From assembly GCA_949893755.1 (NCBI GenBank), contig CATLCV010000032.1, forward strand, positions 1 through 34,879: 34,879 nucleotides of DNA. Reading direction: 5' to 3'. Positions within the stretch are counted from its first letter, which is position 1, and each line of letters opens with the position of its first letter. The notes below the pieces were generated by a model. It made no database searches. It had not been told where the DNA came from and saw nothing but the letters and a program-made list of their open reading frames with translations. The position numbers and the translations under genes were made by a program. The stretch is from an uncultured Lachnospiraceae bacterium (lineage in GTDB: Bacteria > Bacillota > Clostridia > Lachnospirales > Lachnospiraceae). Below are positions 7,440-16,077 of the stretch, in pieces.

Positions 7440-8972
7440 TTATAGATTTTCAATCTGGACCGCCCTGTTATCCCGGATCTGCTCCAGCGCATGCATTCTC
7501 CGGACATACAGATCCTTTACGGTCTGATAAGTATCTTTATATAGCTGATACATGTGGAGATACTTTTCGTGGCTTTCCTGGTTTGGTTTTATGATCATCC
7601 GGATTCTTGCGAATCGGAGGGCTGCCTGTTTTATATCACCATAAATCCCCTGGCCGATCAAAGCCAGCATAGCAGCGCCGGAAGCGGTTGTTTCAAATTC
7701 CGACAGGACCATGATCTCCCGGTTCAGGATATCAGCCTTGATCTGGGAAATGAGATTTACACGGGTCAGGCCTCCGGACAGGCGGATGGACTGCACATCG
7801 ACCCCAGCCTCCCGGGTTGCCTCTATGATGTCCAGGTCAATAAAGCCTGTGCTTTCAAAAACGGCGCGTGTCATATCTTTTCTTGTATGCATTCGTTCTA
7901 ATCCGAAGAATACACCTCTGGCATTGTCATCCCAAAGAGGAGCACGTTCACCTAAAAGATATGGAAGAAATACAAGGCCTCTTGCTCCGATATCGGATTC
8001 CCCGGCTTCCTTTTCCATAATCTCATAGGGATATTCTTCTTTCTGGTAATAGCATTGCTTGACCCATTCGATCAGGCCGCCGCCCAGATTGTTGGAACCG
8101 CCCACAATGCTGGCATGTTCCTGATAAAAAGGAAGGCGGTAGATCCTGGTGCTGTCTTTGATATCTTTTTTGCGGCTCAGAGTGCGGAATACCGTTACTG
8201 TACCGGATACATCGCTGGCTTCCCCTTCCTCAGACACTCCGCTGCCTATGAAAGAGCAGATCGCGTCATAGGAGGTGACGATCACCTTTGCGTCCGCATT
8301 GATTCCCAGACGCTTGGCAAGGCTGCTTTTCAGCGATCCCGCCTTCGAACCGATATCCAGGACATCCGGAAGAGAGGAGAGCGGTATCCCCAATTTTTCC
8401 AACAGCATGACAGGATATTCTTTTTGCTCCGGGTCGTAATGGTATTTGACCGCATTCAAATAATCTGTGACATACCGTCCGCAGAGTTTGGAAATCAGGT
8501 AGTCATTCGGCGTTAAAAACCAGGCGGCTTTTTCGAAAAGCTCAGGTTTATTCCTCTTTATCCAAAGGATTTTCGGGAGCATCAGACTGACGGAAACATC
8601 AAGGCCAGTCTGCTTGTATACAGCTTGAAATTCCGGCATTGCCCGGATAAGCTCCGTTTCCTTTTCGGCTCGTTTATCAGAGATCATCAATGCACTGCCA
8701 AGCGGAACGCCCTCCCTGTCCGTGCAGACCAGGCAGGATGCGGACGCGGTGACTGTAATATAATCAATTCGGTCTCGCTTGAATTCATGAAAAGCTCTTT
8801 TCATCACCAGCTCCGCCTTTTTCCACCATTCCTCCGGAACCTGTTCCACACATTTATCATTAATTGCAGTATTGATTGCTACAGCGGCACTGCTTAATTT
8901 ATGGCCCTTCGAATCAAAGATAATACAGCGTATACTTTTTAAACCCATATTGATTACCATTACGCTACACAT
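7440..8972 (-). CDS. FGGY-family carbohydrate kinase homologue with altered phosphate-binding motif
   Basis: This 510-residue protein has the length and layout of xylulokinase/glycerol-kinase-type enzymes, which phosphorylate sugars or polyols with ATP. The catalytic-base region is present (VTSYDAICSFIGSG, Asp 236), as are the GERAPLWDDNARG segment and the late ATP-site segment SIRLSGGLTRVNLISQI. The N-terminal phosphate-1 motif is unusual: the family's DxGT is NMGL here (Asn 8 to Leu 11), although the following SIRCIIFD matches. The start is secure because AGGAGG lies eight bases before the ATG. It may be a kinase with altered metal handling, or a substrate-binding homologue with low activity. 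Polyol phosphorylation for the neighbouring cytidylyltransferases would fit. Confidence 0.8.
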   Translation of the reverse strand: MCSVMVINMGLKSIRCIIFDSKGHKLSSAAVAINTAINDKCVEQVPEEWWKKAELVMKRAFHEFKRDRIDYITVTASASCLVCTDREGVPLGSALMISDKRAEKETELIRAMPEFQAVYKQTGLDVSVSLMLPKILWIKRNKPELFEKAAWFLTPNDYLISKLCGRYVTDYLNAVKYHYDPEQKEYPVMLLEKLGIPLSSLPDVLDIGSKAGSLKSSLAKRLGINADAKVIVTSYDAICSFIGSGVSEEGEASDVSGTVTVFRTLSRKKDIKDSTRIYRLPFYQEHASIVGGSNNLGGGLIEWVKQCYYQKEEYPYEIMEKEAGESDIGARGLVFLPYLLGERAPLWDDNARGVFFGLERMHTRKDMTRAVFESTGFIDLDIIEATREAGVDVQSIRLSGGLTRVNLISQIKADILNREIMVLSEFETTASGAAMLALIGQGIYGDIKQAALRFARIRMIIKPNQESHEKYLHMYQLYKDTYQTVKDLYVRRMHALEQIRDNRAVQIENL

Positions 8973-9059
8973 ATCTTCCTCCTGTTGTTCTCCAGGTATC
9001 TGCCCGGTATTCTCGCAGAGCCGGCGGTAAGGCCGTGAATTGTCATAGAGTCTGCTGTT

Positions 9060-9791
9060 TTACAGATATTTTTCCGGTTCATTGAGAAACACATCCGTAA
9101 TCCCCAGTTTTTCCAGGAATGTGAGATCCAGCCTTGTTCCCGTTGGCCGTTCCGGATACAGATGCCCGGTCAGCCATGCGCGTACCGCATATCCTTGGAG
9201 CCTTTCTTTTGGAAGATCTATCCCTCTCCAAAACGGATGAAGGGCATCAGCGCCGCAGCCGCCCTTTAACTTGTACAGGCAGTCAGAAACCTTCGTATCC
9301 AGGATCCCGATTTCCGCTTCCGGATCCAATTGCCGGATCCGTTCCAATGACAAGGCACTGAAAGAAGAGTAGATTACACGGCTTTGTAAGCCGTATTGAT
9401 GAACCATGTCAACGATTTTCTGCTCCATGCCTCTGTATGGAAAAATACTGTTTTTTAATTCGATATTCATCTTTAATCCCTGCTTCATCTTGTCTTGAAG
9501 CAGGTCGAATACTTCTTCCATTGCAGGAATCTGCTCCTGTTTTCCGCTGCCGGCATCAATCCGCAGCTTTTTCAGCTCGGACAGAGTATATTGCCTTAAT
9601 TCACCGGAACCATCGGTCGTGCGGTCTACGGTCTCGTCATGGAAGACGGCCATATGCCCATCTCTGGTGAGCTGGATGTCCAGTTCGATTCCGGTAAGAC
9701 CATCTATTTCCGCGGCTTTTTTAAAAGCAGTCAATGTATTTTCAGGATACATCTGACTGCATCCTCTATGAGCCCATATATTCATGATCAA
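9060..9791 (-). CDS. Cytoplasmic glycerophosphodiester phosphodiesterase family protein (GlpQ/UgpQ-like)
   Basis: The 243-residue protein has the family's signature in order: AHRG (7-10), PENT (16-19), ELDIQLTRDG (36-45) and FHDETVDRTTDG (50-61). These include the Glu/Asp metal ligands and both catalytic-type His residues. No signal peptide is present, so it acts inside the cell, like UgpQ. The family hydrolyses glycerophosphodiesters to glycerol-3-phosphate and an alcohol. Here it could supply a phospho-alcohol or remove failed products. The start used is TTG at 9791, with AAAGGG eight bases upstream inside the end of the previous gene. An ATG two codons later is possible but 14 bases from that site. 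Only four bases separate it from the bifunctional gene before it. Confidence 0.85.
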   Translation of the reverse strand: MIMNIWAHRGCSQMYPENTLTAFKKAAEIDGLTGIELDIQLTRDGHMAVFHDETVDRTTDGSGELRQYTLSELKKLRIDAGSGKQEQIPAMEEVFDLLQDKMKQGLKMNIELKNSIFPYRGMEQKIVDMVHQYGLQSRVIYSSFSALSLERIRQLDPEAEIGILDTKVSDCLYKLKGGCGADALHPFWRGIDLPKERLQGYAVRAWLTGHLYPERPTGTRLDLTFLEKLGITDVFLNEPEKYL

Positions 9792-9795
9792 ATCG

Positions 9796-11133
9796 TCAGC
9801 CCTTTCGATGTTCCTTCAAAAATGCTTCCATAATCCCGGCCATGGCCGTGGATTCTCCGCGTGTCAGTTTAAAGTCATTTTTGTTGCTTCCGTTTATTGT
9901 GGAAAGGAAGTCGCTGATCTCATATCTCAGCCCTTCCCCCAGGAAGCGGTCTGAAAATTTTTCTACTTTACCGGGATCCTCATAGTGAACCTCAAAATAG
10001 GTGGTTTTCCACCAGGGAGCCTCAGCCACGATATATCCTTTGGTTCCGGCAATCAGCAGCCGTCCCTCCGATTTTACGCCCAGCCCGCAGGTGGCGGTGG
10101 CGATTCCATTCGGATATTGGAAGGAGGCTTTCGTAAAAAGGTCGATGCCGTTTCGATCATTGATACTGTGGAACTGAAGCTGTTCATAATCCTTACCGAA
10201 TAATTTCAGGATCGGGAGTATGACATAGCTTCCAAGCTCTGTGAAGCTTCCGCCGTATTTGATATTCGTAAGCTCTCTGGATTCCAGATCCTCCAGCTTT
10301 GTAAAACAGGTTTCAATGTTACGTATATTTCCGATGATTCCGCTGCAGGCAATTCCCAGCAGATTGGCAAAGCCGGGGCAGTAGGCCGTCTTGATCCCTT
10401 CCATGAGGACTAAGTTTTTACTCTTTGCATAGGAAAATACTTCCTCAGCCTGTGCTGCTTCAAGTACCATCGGTTTTTCACAGAATACATGCTTTCCGTG
10501 CTCTAAGGAGGTTTTGATATATCCGTAATGTGTCTCATGAGGGGAAGCAATATAAACAGCATCCACTGCCGCATAAAATTCTTCAGGATCTTCATAGGCA
10601 TTGATTTCCCACTTTTTTGCAAACCGGGCGGCGCTTTCAACATGCGGATTGTAAACCCCCTGTGTGCTGACCCCGCTGACCAGCTTGGCTTCCGGGATGA
10701 AGCGGTCCGCGATCCTGCCGGTACCGATAACTCCGATCCGCTGGATACGCTTATTCTGGGTACGCAGCATAGTACTGGAAATGTTCTTCGTCCGCTCCAG
10801 ATATACGACTCTGCAATAGTCCTTCAGGTAGTCAAACTGTCCGGTCCAGTCGGAACCGACCGTAAAAATATCTACTTTATATTTCTGAATATCACGGAAC
10901 TTCTGACCGGCAGCTTCTTCAATAATGATCTCATCAGCAAATCCAGTCTTTTTTACATTTTCAATCCGCGTCATCAGAGAATCAATGACATTTAATTTTC
11001 CCCTTGTACGGTCGTATTCTTCCGTGGTAACACCGACTATGAGGTAATCACCAAGTTGTTTTGCTCTTTTCAGAAGTCGATAGTGGCCCTCATGGAACAG
11101 ATCATACGTACCATATGTAATGACTTTTGTCAC
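9796..11133 (-). CDS. Fusion of TagD-like cytidylyltransferase and Gfo/Idh/MocA oxidoreductase
   Basis: This 445-residue protein joins two enzymes. Residues 1-125 match glycerol-3-phosphate cytidylyltransferase: GTYDLFHEGH (8-17, with the HxGH CTP-binding motif) and RTKNISSTM (114-122, the RTxxISTT-type motif). Residues 130-445 are a Gfo/Idh/MocA dehydrogenase: IGVIGTGRIADRF for NAD(P) binding and HVFCEKPM (215-222) with the catalytic-type Lys. Each half is close to full length, so it is a real fusion and not a read-through. It starts at GTG with GGAGG eight bases upstream. It may reduce or oxidise a polyol and activate its phosphate with CTP in one pathway. The substrate is not known. Confidence 0.85.
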   Translation of the reverse strand: MTKVITYGTYDLFHEGHYRLLKRAKQLGDYLIVGVTTEEYDRTRGKLNVIDSLMTRIENVKKTGFADEIIIEEAAGQKFRDIQKYKVDIFTVGSDWTGQFDYLKDYCRVVYLERTKNISSTMLRTQNKRIQRIGVIGTGRIADRFIPEAKLVSGVSTQGVYNPHVESAARFAKKWEINAYEDPEEFYAAVDAVYIASPHETHYGYIKTSLEHGKHVFCEKPMVLEAAQAEEVFSYAKSKNLVLMEGIKTAYCPGFANLLGIACSGIIGNIRNIETCFTKLEDLESRELTNIKYGGSFTELGSYVILPILKLFGKDYEQLQFHSINDRNGIDLFTKASFQYPNGIATATCGLGVKSEGRLLIAGTKGYIVAEAPWWKTTYFEVHYEDPGKVEKFSDRFLGEGLRYEISDFLSTINGSNKNDFKLTRGESTAMAGIMEAFLKEHRKG

Positions 11134-11246
11134 ATCGTTATCCTCCCCAATTCCCGCATGCGATGAACCGAGTGAACATTATCACATGTACACTTGGCGA
11201 TTGCTGCGAGGAAGAAATACTTCGCAGCTTGCTGCGGATTTTCTGT

Positions 11247-13781
11247 CTATGTATGCCGACACACATATCGATGTGTTTTCTCTCCGCAGGTCCCGTCATG
11301 ATTTGCTGCAATGCTTCCATAGGCCCGGATCTGCTTCTCCCGATCAAATGCATTGCCGGTGATAGCTCCGTCAAGGAAATCATTTAATGTGTTGAATGTA
11401 TTTTCTTCGCAACAATACTGCATCCATTCGGAATTTTCCGCGAAGCCGGGCTCGTGTTCCTTTAGTTCGTTCAGGTCAAATTCAACAGGAATTTCTTTAT
11501 ATTCCTCTGTTTCCATATTAATAAAGAAGAGTTTCCTGTCAAAAACGGAGAACAGGAGGTATTCATTCTCTGCGTGAACCCCGGACGGGCGGAAGAAATA
11601 CGCTTTTGCCCAGGAAGGGAAGTACCCGTTTTTCGGCTGCTCGGGAAGCTCAAAAGGCGGCTTCCATTCAGTCATTTCCCCGGTCACTTTATTCAGCCGG
11701 ATGAACATATTTGCCCACTGAGGCGGGAAGTAAACATAGTTTCCGCAAAATGCAGGGGCACTGAACGGAACTTCCATACATTCATATCCATGCACAATGT
11801 GGGCGCATGCCAAGTTCTCCGGAAAATCGGAGTACTCATGAACCTCACCAGTGTCAGGCGTCCATTTTGTAATGACATTGCCGTGATAGGGCAGCAGCCA
11901 CAGGTCCGTCCCGTTGGGTATGATCCCGGCGCAGCCGCAGGAATGACCGACACCAATGTCTAGAATCTGTTCTTCCAACGTTTCTGTATGAATCCGGCAG
12001 ATCTGACCATCCACAGGAGAAGCCAGATACAGGTATTCTCCGAAAACCCAGAACCCGCCGACTTTTTTCTCTCCATTTACCATCCGAATAAATACGTCCA
12101 GGTGCTGGCCGAAGTATCGGACTTCATCAGTCTCTGTATCGTAACGGACAACCGCCGGATAATTATTCGGGATAAGGAACAAATATTTTCCGGATGCAAT
12201 GGCTCCGGTAAATGCGCCGGCCTGTTCGATACATTGCTCCAGCACAATTCGTTTTTCAATACTGTCTCCGCTGATGACTACAATGTCGCGTGCATTTGCC
12301 GGGCAGACATAATGCTTTTCTCCAATCGTGATCACCTGTGAGTAATAATATCCATACGCATAATTGGACAGATCACAGAAATAGCGGTACTTGTAATCGC
12401 CGGTGGGAGAGTAGTACAGCTTGTTCCCATGGGCGAGCATCCATGCATTATCCCCGGTGACGGTGAATGCAGGAATGGCTTTTCCCTTCCAATCGTCCTC
12501 CGCTGGAATTGTGTTGATGTTGTTATCCAGGATAAACAACGGTTTCCCCACGATTCCGAATAAGGAAGTCACAGAGGTTGCCGAGTCACCGATGTAGGCA
12601 TCGCAAAGCGCGATCGTATTTGCAATATCCGGTGTTTCATCATAGATGCCCAGATCATATTTCATAAAATAGTTTTTCAGCAGGTCGTATGCCGGCCGAA
12701 ATTCCGCACGCATGGAATCCAGCGAGGATTCAAAAAGCGGGTGCGGTCTCCATAACAAGCAGGCGCCTGTACGGCCGCGAAAGCAGGAGAAGACGTATTC
12801 CATTTTTTTCAGGAAAGATTTCGTATCTCCCAGCAATCCGTTTAAGCTGGTATTGTAGAAATATACTTTTTTTCCGTTCAGCTTTTCCTTCCATTCTTCC
12901 GGAGGCTCCGGCGGATCGCTGCAGATCCGGATGATCCGATCGAATTTTGGGGAGCCGAAGGGAAGCAGCTTTTCCTTTGGCAGGGCCGGGTCAAAAAACT
13001 TCCGGTATTTTTCCGCCTGTATCACGATATAGTCTGCCTGGTAATACGCAGAGCAGGAAGCCTGCGCCTCACTCATCCCGCCGGATGTAGAGTAGTAAGG
13101 AATATATACTAACTTTTCGGCGCGTTTTTTTAACTCATAGGAGTAAAATCTGGGGTCAATACTGGTGACATAATTGTACTGGTCATAGGGATTGTGAATG
13201 TAAACAATATCCGGCCAGCGTTTTTGGATGTCATAGTTTTCATAGTGAGTGACCGGAACGTAGTCAGGCAGTTCGTCACCTTCATAGTGATATTTGTTGA
13301 ATGTGCCGTCCGGATTCCGTTCATAGTAGGGGATTGGAACTACATAGGTGTCACAATTCTCGTCCGAATCCGCCGCCATCCATACGCTTTCCAGCGAATC
13401 CCACATGGCTGCTTTATATGGAAGAAATACGATTTCCAGCCGGTCCGGAATCCGTTCGCTGAGTAATGTTCTGACCTGCTTTATCTGACCAGTAAGCTCA
13501 TGAAGTATTTCATGCCTTTTCCCCGGATCATCAAGTATCAGTGTCATCTGGTAGAGGCTTTCGCAATAATCCTCCAGCTTATGTACGGTTTCTGTACCTT
13601 CCCCATACAGCATTTCCAATTCACTGCCTATAGTAATCGCAGTTTCCTGACAATCTGACAGAAGCTGCCGGATTCCATCGCCGTCCAAACGTTTCGCTGT
13701 CAGGCTTACTTTTAATGTCCTGTTCGCTTTATCCAGTAGGTTCATCATTGTAAGCATCTGCTTCCTCAATGCACGGCTCAT
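11247..13781 (-). CDS. TagF-like glycerophosphotransferase domain fused to a beta-propeller-like C-terminal domain
   Basis: The 844-residue start at 13781 is chosen for its AAGGAGG eight bases upstream; the frame is open 14 codons further. Residues 1-110 are helical. A TagF/CDP-glycerol-transferase-like domain runs to about 430, with FGSPKFDRI, LLWRPHPLF and CDAYIGDSATSVTSLFG matching the family's later motifs. The usual first His motif (TWHG) is not visible: the matching place reads YIPYYSTSGG. From about 450 to 780 there are repeated blades with Trp/Tyr, Gly and Asp/Glu turns (YLFLIPNNYPAVVRYDTET, LWLLPYHGNVITKW, YVYFPPQW, YLLFSVFDRKLFFIN), like an SMP30/Kelch-type propeller. It follows the flagellin glycosyltransferase gene. 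The propeller may hold the glycosylated flagellin or the sugar acceptor (inference). Confidence 0.75.
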   Translation of the reverse strand: MSRALRKQMLTMMNLLDKANRTLKVSLTAKRLDGDGIRQLLSDCQETAITIGSELEMLYGEGTETVHKLEDYCESLYQMTLILDDPGKRHEILHELTGQIKQVRTLLSERIPDRLEIVFLPYKAAMWDSLESVWMAADSDENCDTYVVPIPYYERNPDGTFNKYHYEGDELPDYVPVTHYENYDIQKRWPDIVYIHNPYDQYNYVTSIDPRFYSYELKKRAEKLVYIPYYSTSGGMSEAQASCSAYYQADYIVIQAEKYRKFFDPALPKEKLLPFGSPKFDRIIRICSDPPEPPEEWKEKLNGKKVYFYNTSLNGLLGDTKSFLKKMEYVFSCFRGRTGACLLWRPHPLFESSLDSMRAEFRPAYDLLKNYFMKYDLGIYDETPDIANTIALCDAYIGDSATSVTSLFGIVGKPLFILDNNINTIPAEDDWKGKAIPAFTVTGDNAWMLAHGNKLYYSPTGDYKYRYFCDLSNYAYGYYYSQVITIGEKHYVCPANARDIVVISGDSIEKRIVLEQCIEQAGAFTGAIASGKYLFLIPNNYPAVVRYDTETDEVRYFGQHLDVFIRMVNGEKKVGGFWVFGEYLYLASPVDGQICRIHTETLEEQILDIGVGHSCGCAGIIPNGTDLWLLPYHGNVITKWTPDTGEVHEYSDFPENLACAHIVHGYECMEVPFSAPAFCGNYVYFPPQWANMFIRLNKVTGEMTEWKPPFELPEQPKNGYFPSWAKAYFFRPSGVHAENEYLLFSVFDRKLFFINMETEEYKEIPVEFDLNELKEHEPGFAENSEWMQYCCEENTFNTLNDFLDGAITGNAFDREKQIRAYGSIAANHDGTCGEKTHRYVCRHT

Positions 13782-13889
13782 AGCACCAGCCTCCTTGTTT
13801 TCATGATATCTATCAATCCACAAATATAATCTGCTCCATTCTCCATGGGCTTCCTCAGCCGCACAAACTATATTTGTCTTATTTTCTAA

Positions 13890-15902
13890 CTATCCCGTCT
13901 CCTGAAGGATCTTCTGACGCATTCTGAGCAACTCCAGATCTTCCGGAAGAAGCGGCGACAGCTGCAGGATAACCGGCAGAGCCTGCACATACTGATGATT
14001 GTCTATCATTGTTCTTAGAGCTCCTTTCATCTGCTGCGCCAACACCTGAAATTCTTCTCCTGTTTGAACCGGATTTTCTGCCTTTACTGTCATCTGACGG
14101 ATTACTTCCCGGATAGCGCTTGTCATCGCAGGATAGAAATGAAACGCCTGGCGGAACAAGCGTACAGCCTCCGGAAATTTTCTTTGCTCTATCTTTTCCA
14201 ATGCCTCCGATGTCAGCAGCGCAAAACGGCAGTCCTTGGGCAGAAGATTGCGTTTTTCTTCGGCAAACACTTCTTCTCGGTACTGTATTTTGTAAAACCT
14301 TATCACACATCCGCTGTATTCGTTCAAAGTACGAATCATCGCCTCTCCCGTAAGGTATCCGCGGATCAGTTCTTTTTCATATAGGAGCTTTTTCAGCCAA
14401 AGGCCATATGCCGGGACATTTCGGGTCAGTTCTTCCGTAAGCTCCTTCAGATGCCCTGAATCCTCACAGGAATCCAACCCTTTGAGATTTTCGGCGCATT
14501 GCTTCCAGGTATCCAGATCCATTACACAGACTATTTCGGCAAGATTTACTCTCTGCAGGACAGCCTCTTGGATTGCCTGATTCTTCAGGTAAACAGACTC
14601 CGTTTTCTTCACGCATTCGACAAACAACTTTTCGCGTTCTTCTTTCCGAATACTACTATCCGATTCGATAGCCTTTTGAAGCAGACGGTACGGGGATTGC
14701 TCCGGAACATGCTCCAGCAATTCCCGAAACATTTCCGGCCATAATCCTTTCCAGTTGTCAAAGACCGAATAGTATCGCTCCATCCAGGTTTCATCATCCC
14801 AGGGGAGTAACTTGAGGAAACGCACCGCCTGGGCCATATTCTCAAGTTTTAGTGCTGATTCTACGCAATTGATCCGAATCTGATATAATCGGTCCGGCTG
14901 CTTGATTTTTTCCTCAGTTATGTCAGCATACGTCTGCTGTGTCCACAGCTCCGGGTTCTGATCCATATAAGCCAGGGTTTCCTCTAACTTTGCGCCAAAA
15001 CGCAGAGTTTCCTCTAACGCCTTGCGTCTGGTATAGATTGCAAGTAAAGTCTCATAGATGTCCAGTCGGATCAGTTCCCGCAGCTGCCCCTGTTTCAAAA
15101 AAAGAAGCGCTTCTTCTTCGGCTTTATCAAATTCTTCTTTTCTGCACAGGATGGACAGCAGGTTCACCTGAAGCCAGCCCCGGTAAAAATCATCCTCGTA
15201 TCCCTGACAGAGCCTGAGACCCTCCCGGCAATATTGCTCTGCCTGTTTCCAATCTTTCTCGATCGCATATTCCTGTACAATCTGCAGATAATTTTTCACA
15301 TAGTTAGGACGTTCTTTGATATTTTGCAGCAGGAGGGGAAGATTTCGGGACGTCTTGTCCGTGTTTCCGCTTCCGCTCTCAGAGATATAGCCATAGTGGT
15401 TTACGTATGCCTCAAAATATTTACATGGTGTGATTCGGGGAACCAGCTCTTCGTGTACCGTATTCTGAAAAACTATTCCCGGTACGATCCGCGCCATACG
15501 AAACGCATGATAATCGGAAAAGCAGATTCCGTCCCAGTCCTGATAGTTTTTCTGTATATAACACGCAGAACCATAGTTCTGATATTCCCCTGACAAAAAG
15601 AAATCCCGAATCTCTGTTACATCCTCAAACCATTCGTCATCATCTATGTAAAGGAACCATTCGCCTTTTGCAGCCCATAGTCCAACATTCCGGGCTGCCG
15701 AAAAATTATCGCACCACGTAAATGGGAGAATTTTGTCTGTATAACGGCTGGCAATCTCCCTCACCTTTTCATCTGTCCCGGTAAATACAATGATTAATTC
15801 GCTGGGAACCTGCATTAACAGGGGGCGCAAGGAATCCAGGCATCGTTCCAAAGACGCAGCCCGGTTTGACGCGAGCAATGAGATGCTGAGCTGTATCTTC
15901 AT
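13890..15902 (-). CDS. Family 2 glycosyltransferase with helical (TPR-like) repeats, likely flagellin glycosyltransferase
   Basis: This 670-residue protein begins with a GT-A domain: ISLLASNRAASLERCLDSL (7-25), the CDNFSAARNVGL segment and the nucleotide-sugar/metal motif YIDDDEW (85-91). From about residue 210 to the end it is helical with TPR-like units, for example WKQAEQYCREGL and KFPEAVRLFRQAFHFYP. GT2 proteins with this tail next to flagellin genes are a known arrangement in motile clostridia, where they add the first sugar to Ser/Thr of flagellin. It is the first gene after flagellin, beyond a terminator, with its own candidate promoter and AGGAGG nine to ten bases before the ATG. The sugar donor cannot be told from the sequence. 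Confidence 0.8.
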   Translation of the reverse strand: MKIQLSISLLASNRAASLERCLDSLRPLLMQVPSELIIVFTGTDEKVREIASRYTDKILPFTWCDNFSAARNVGLWAAKGEWFLYIDDDEWFEDVTEIRDFFLSGEYQNYGSACYIQKNYQDWDGICFSDYHAFRMARIVPGIVFQNTVHEELVPRITPCKYFEAYVNHYGYISESGSGNTDKTSRNLPLLLQNIKERPNYVKNYLQIVQEYAIEKDWKQAEQYCREGLRLCQGYEDDFYRGWLQVNLLSILCRKEEFDKAEEEALLFLKQGQLRELIRLDIYETLLAIYTRRKALEETLRFGAKLEETLAYMDQNPELWTQQTYADITEEKIKQPDRLYQIRINCVESALKLENMAQAVRFLKLLPWDDETWMERYYSVFDNWKGLWPEMFRELLEHVPEQSPYRLLQKAIESDSSIRKEEREKLFVECVKKTESVYLKNQAIQEAVLQRVNLAEIVCVMDLDTWKQCAENLKGLDSCEDSGHLKELTEELTRNVPAYGLWLKKLLYEKELIRGYLTGEAMIRTLNEYSGCVIRFYKIQYREEVFAEEKRNLLPKDCRFALLTSEALEKIEQRKFPEAVRLFRQAFHFYPAMTSAIREVIRQMTVKAENPVQTGEEFQVLAQQMKGALRTMIDNHQYVQALPVILQLSPLLPEDLELLRMRQKILQETG

Positions 15903-15935
15903 GATTCCTTTCCTCCTTTTTGTCTAATAAGGTGA

Positions 15936-15964
15936 TTTTTATCTTGCACCTCCATGCCTGACAA
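15936..15964 (-). promoter_or_regulatory. Candidate sigma-A promoter for the flagellin-modification operon
   Basis: On the minus strand TTGTCA (15959-15964) is followed after 17 bases by TAAAAA (15936-15941). It lies between the flagellin terminator and the start at 15902, where a promoter is expected. The -10 matches at four of six positions, so the call is moderate. Confidence 0.4.
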
Positions 15965-16022
15965 TTCGAAATATGGGCGTTTTCTTTCATACACGGATTC
16001 CTTCTATGAGAATACCGTATGC

Positions 16023-16058
16023 AAAAGAAAGCGCCCATCCAGTGGACCGGCGCTTTCT
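16023..16058 (-). terminator. Rho-independent terminator of the flagellin gene
   Basis: The 10-bp perfect stem AGAAAGCGCC (16026-16035) and GGCGCTTTCT (16049-16058) encloses a 13-base loop that can pair further (TCC/GGA). Read on the minus strand, the stem runs into TTTT. It begins 19 bases past the flagellin stop codon and separates flagellin from the glycosyltransferase gene. Confidence 0.85.
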
Positions 16059-16077
16059 GAAATTGTAGCGTTAGTAA

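Noticed and set aside
13879-14310. A 143-codon open frame on the minus strand overlapping the end of the flagellin glycosyltransferase gene
   Set aside because: It lies within the glycosyltransferase gene in another frame, has no ribosome site and gives a low-quality, Arg/Ser-rich protein. It is a shadow frame.
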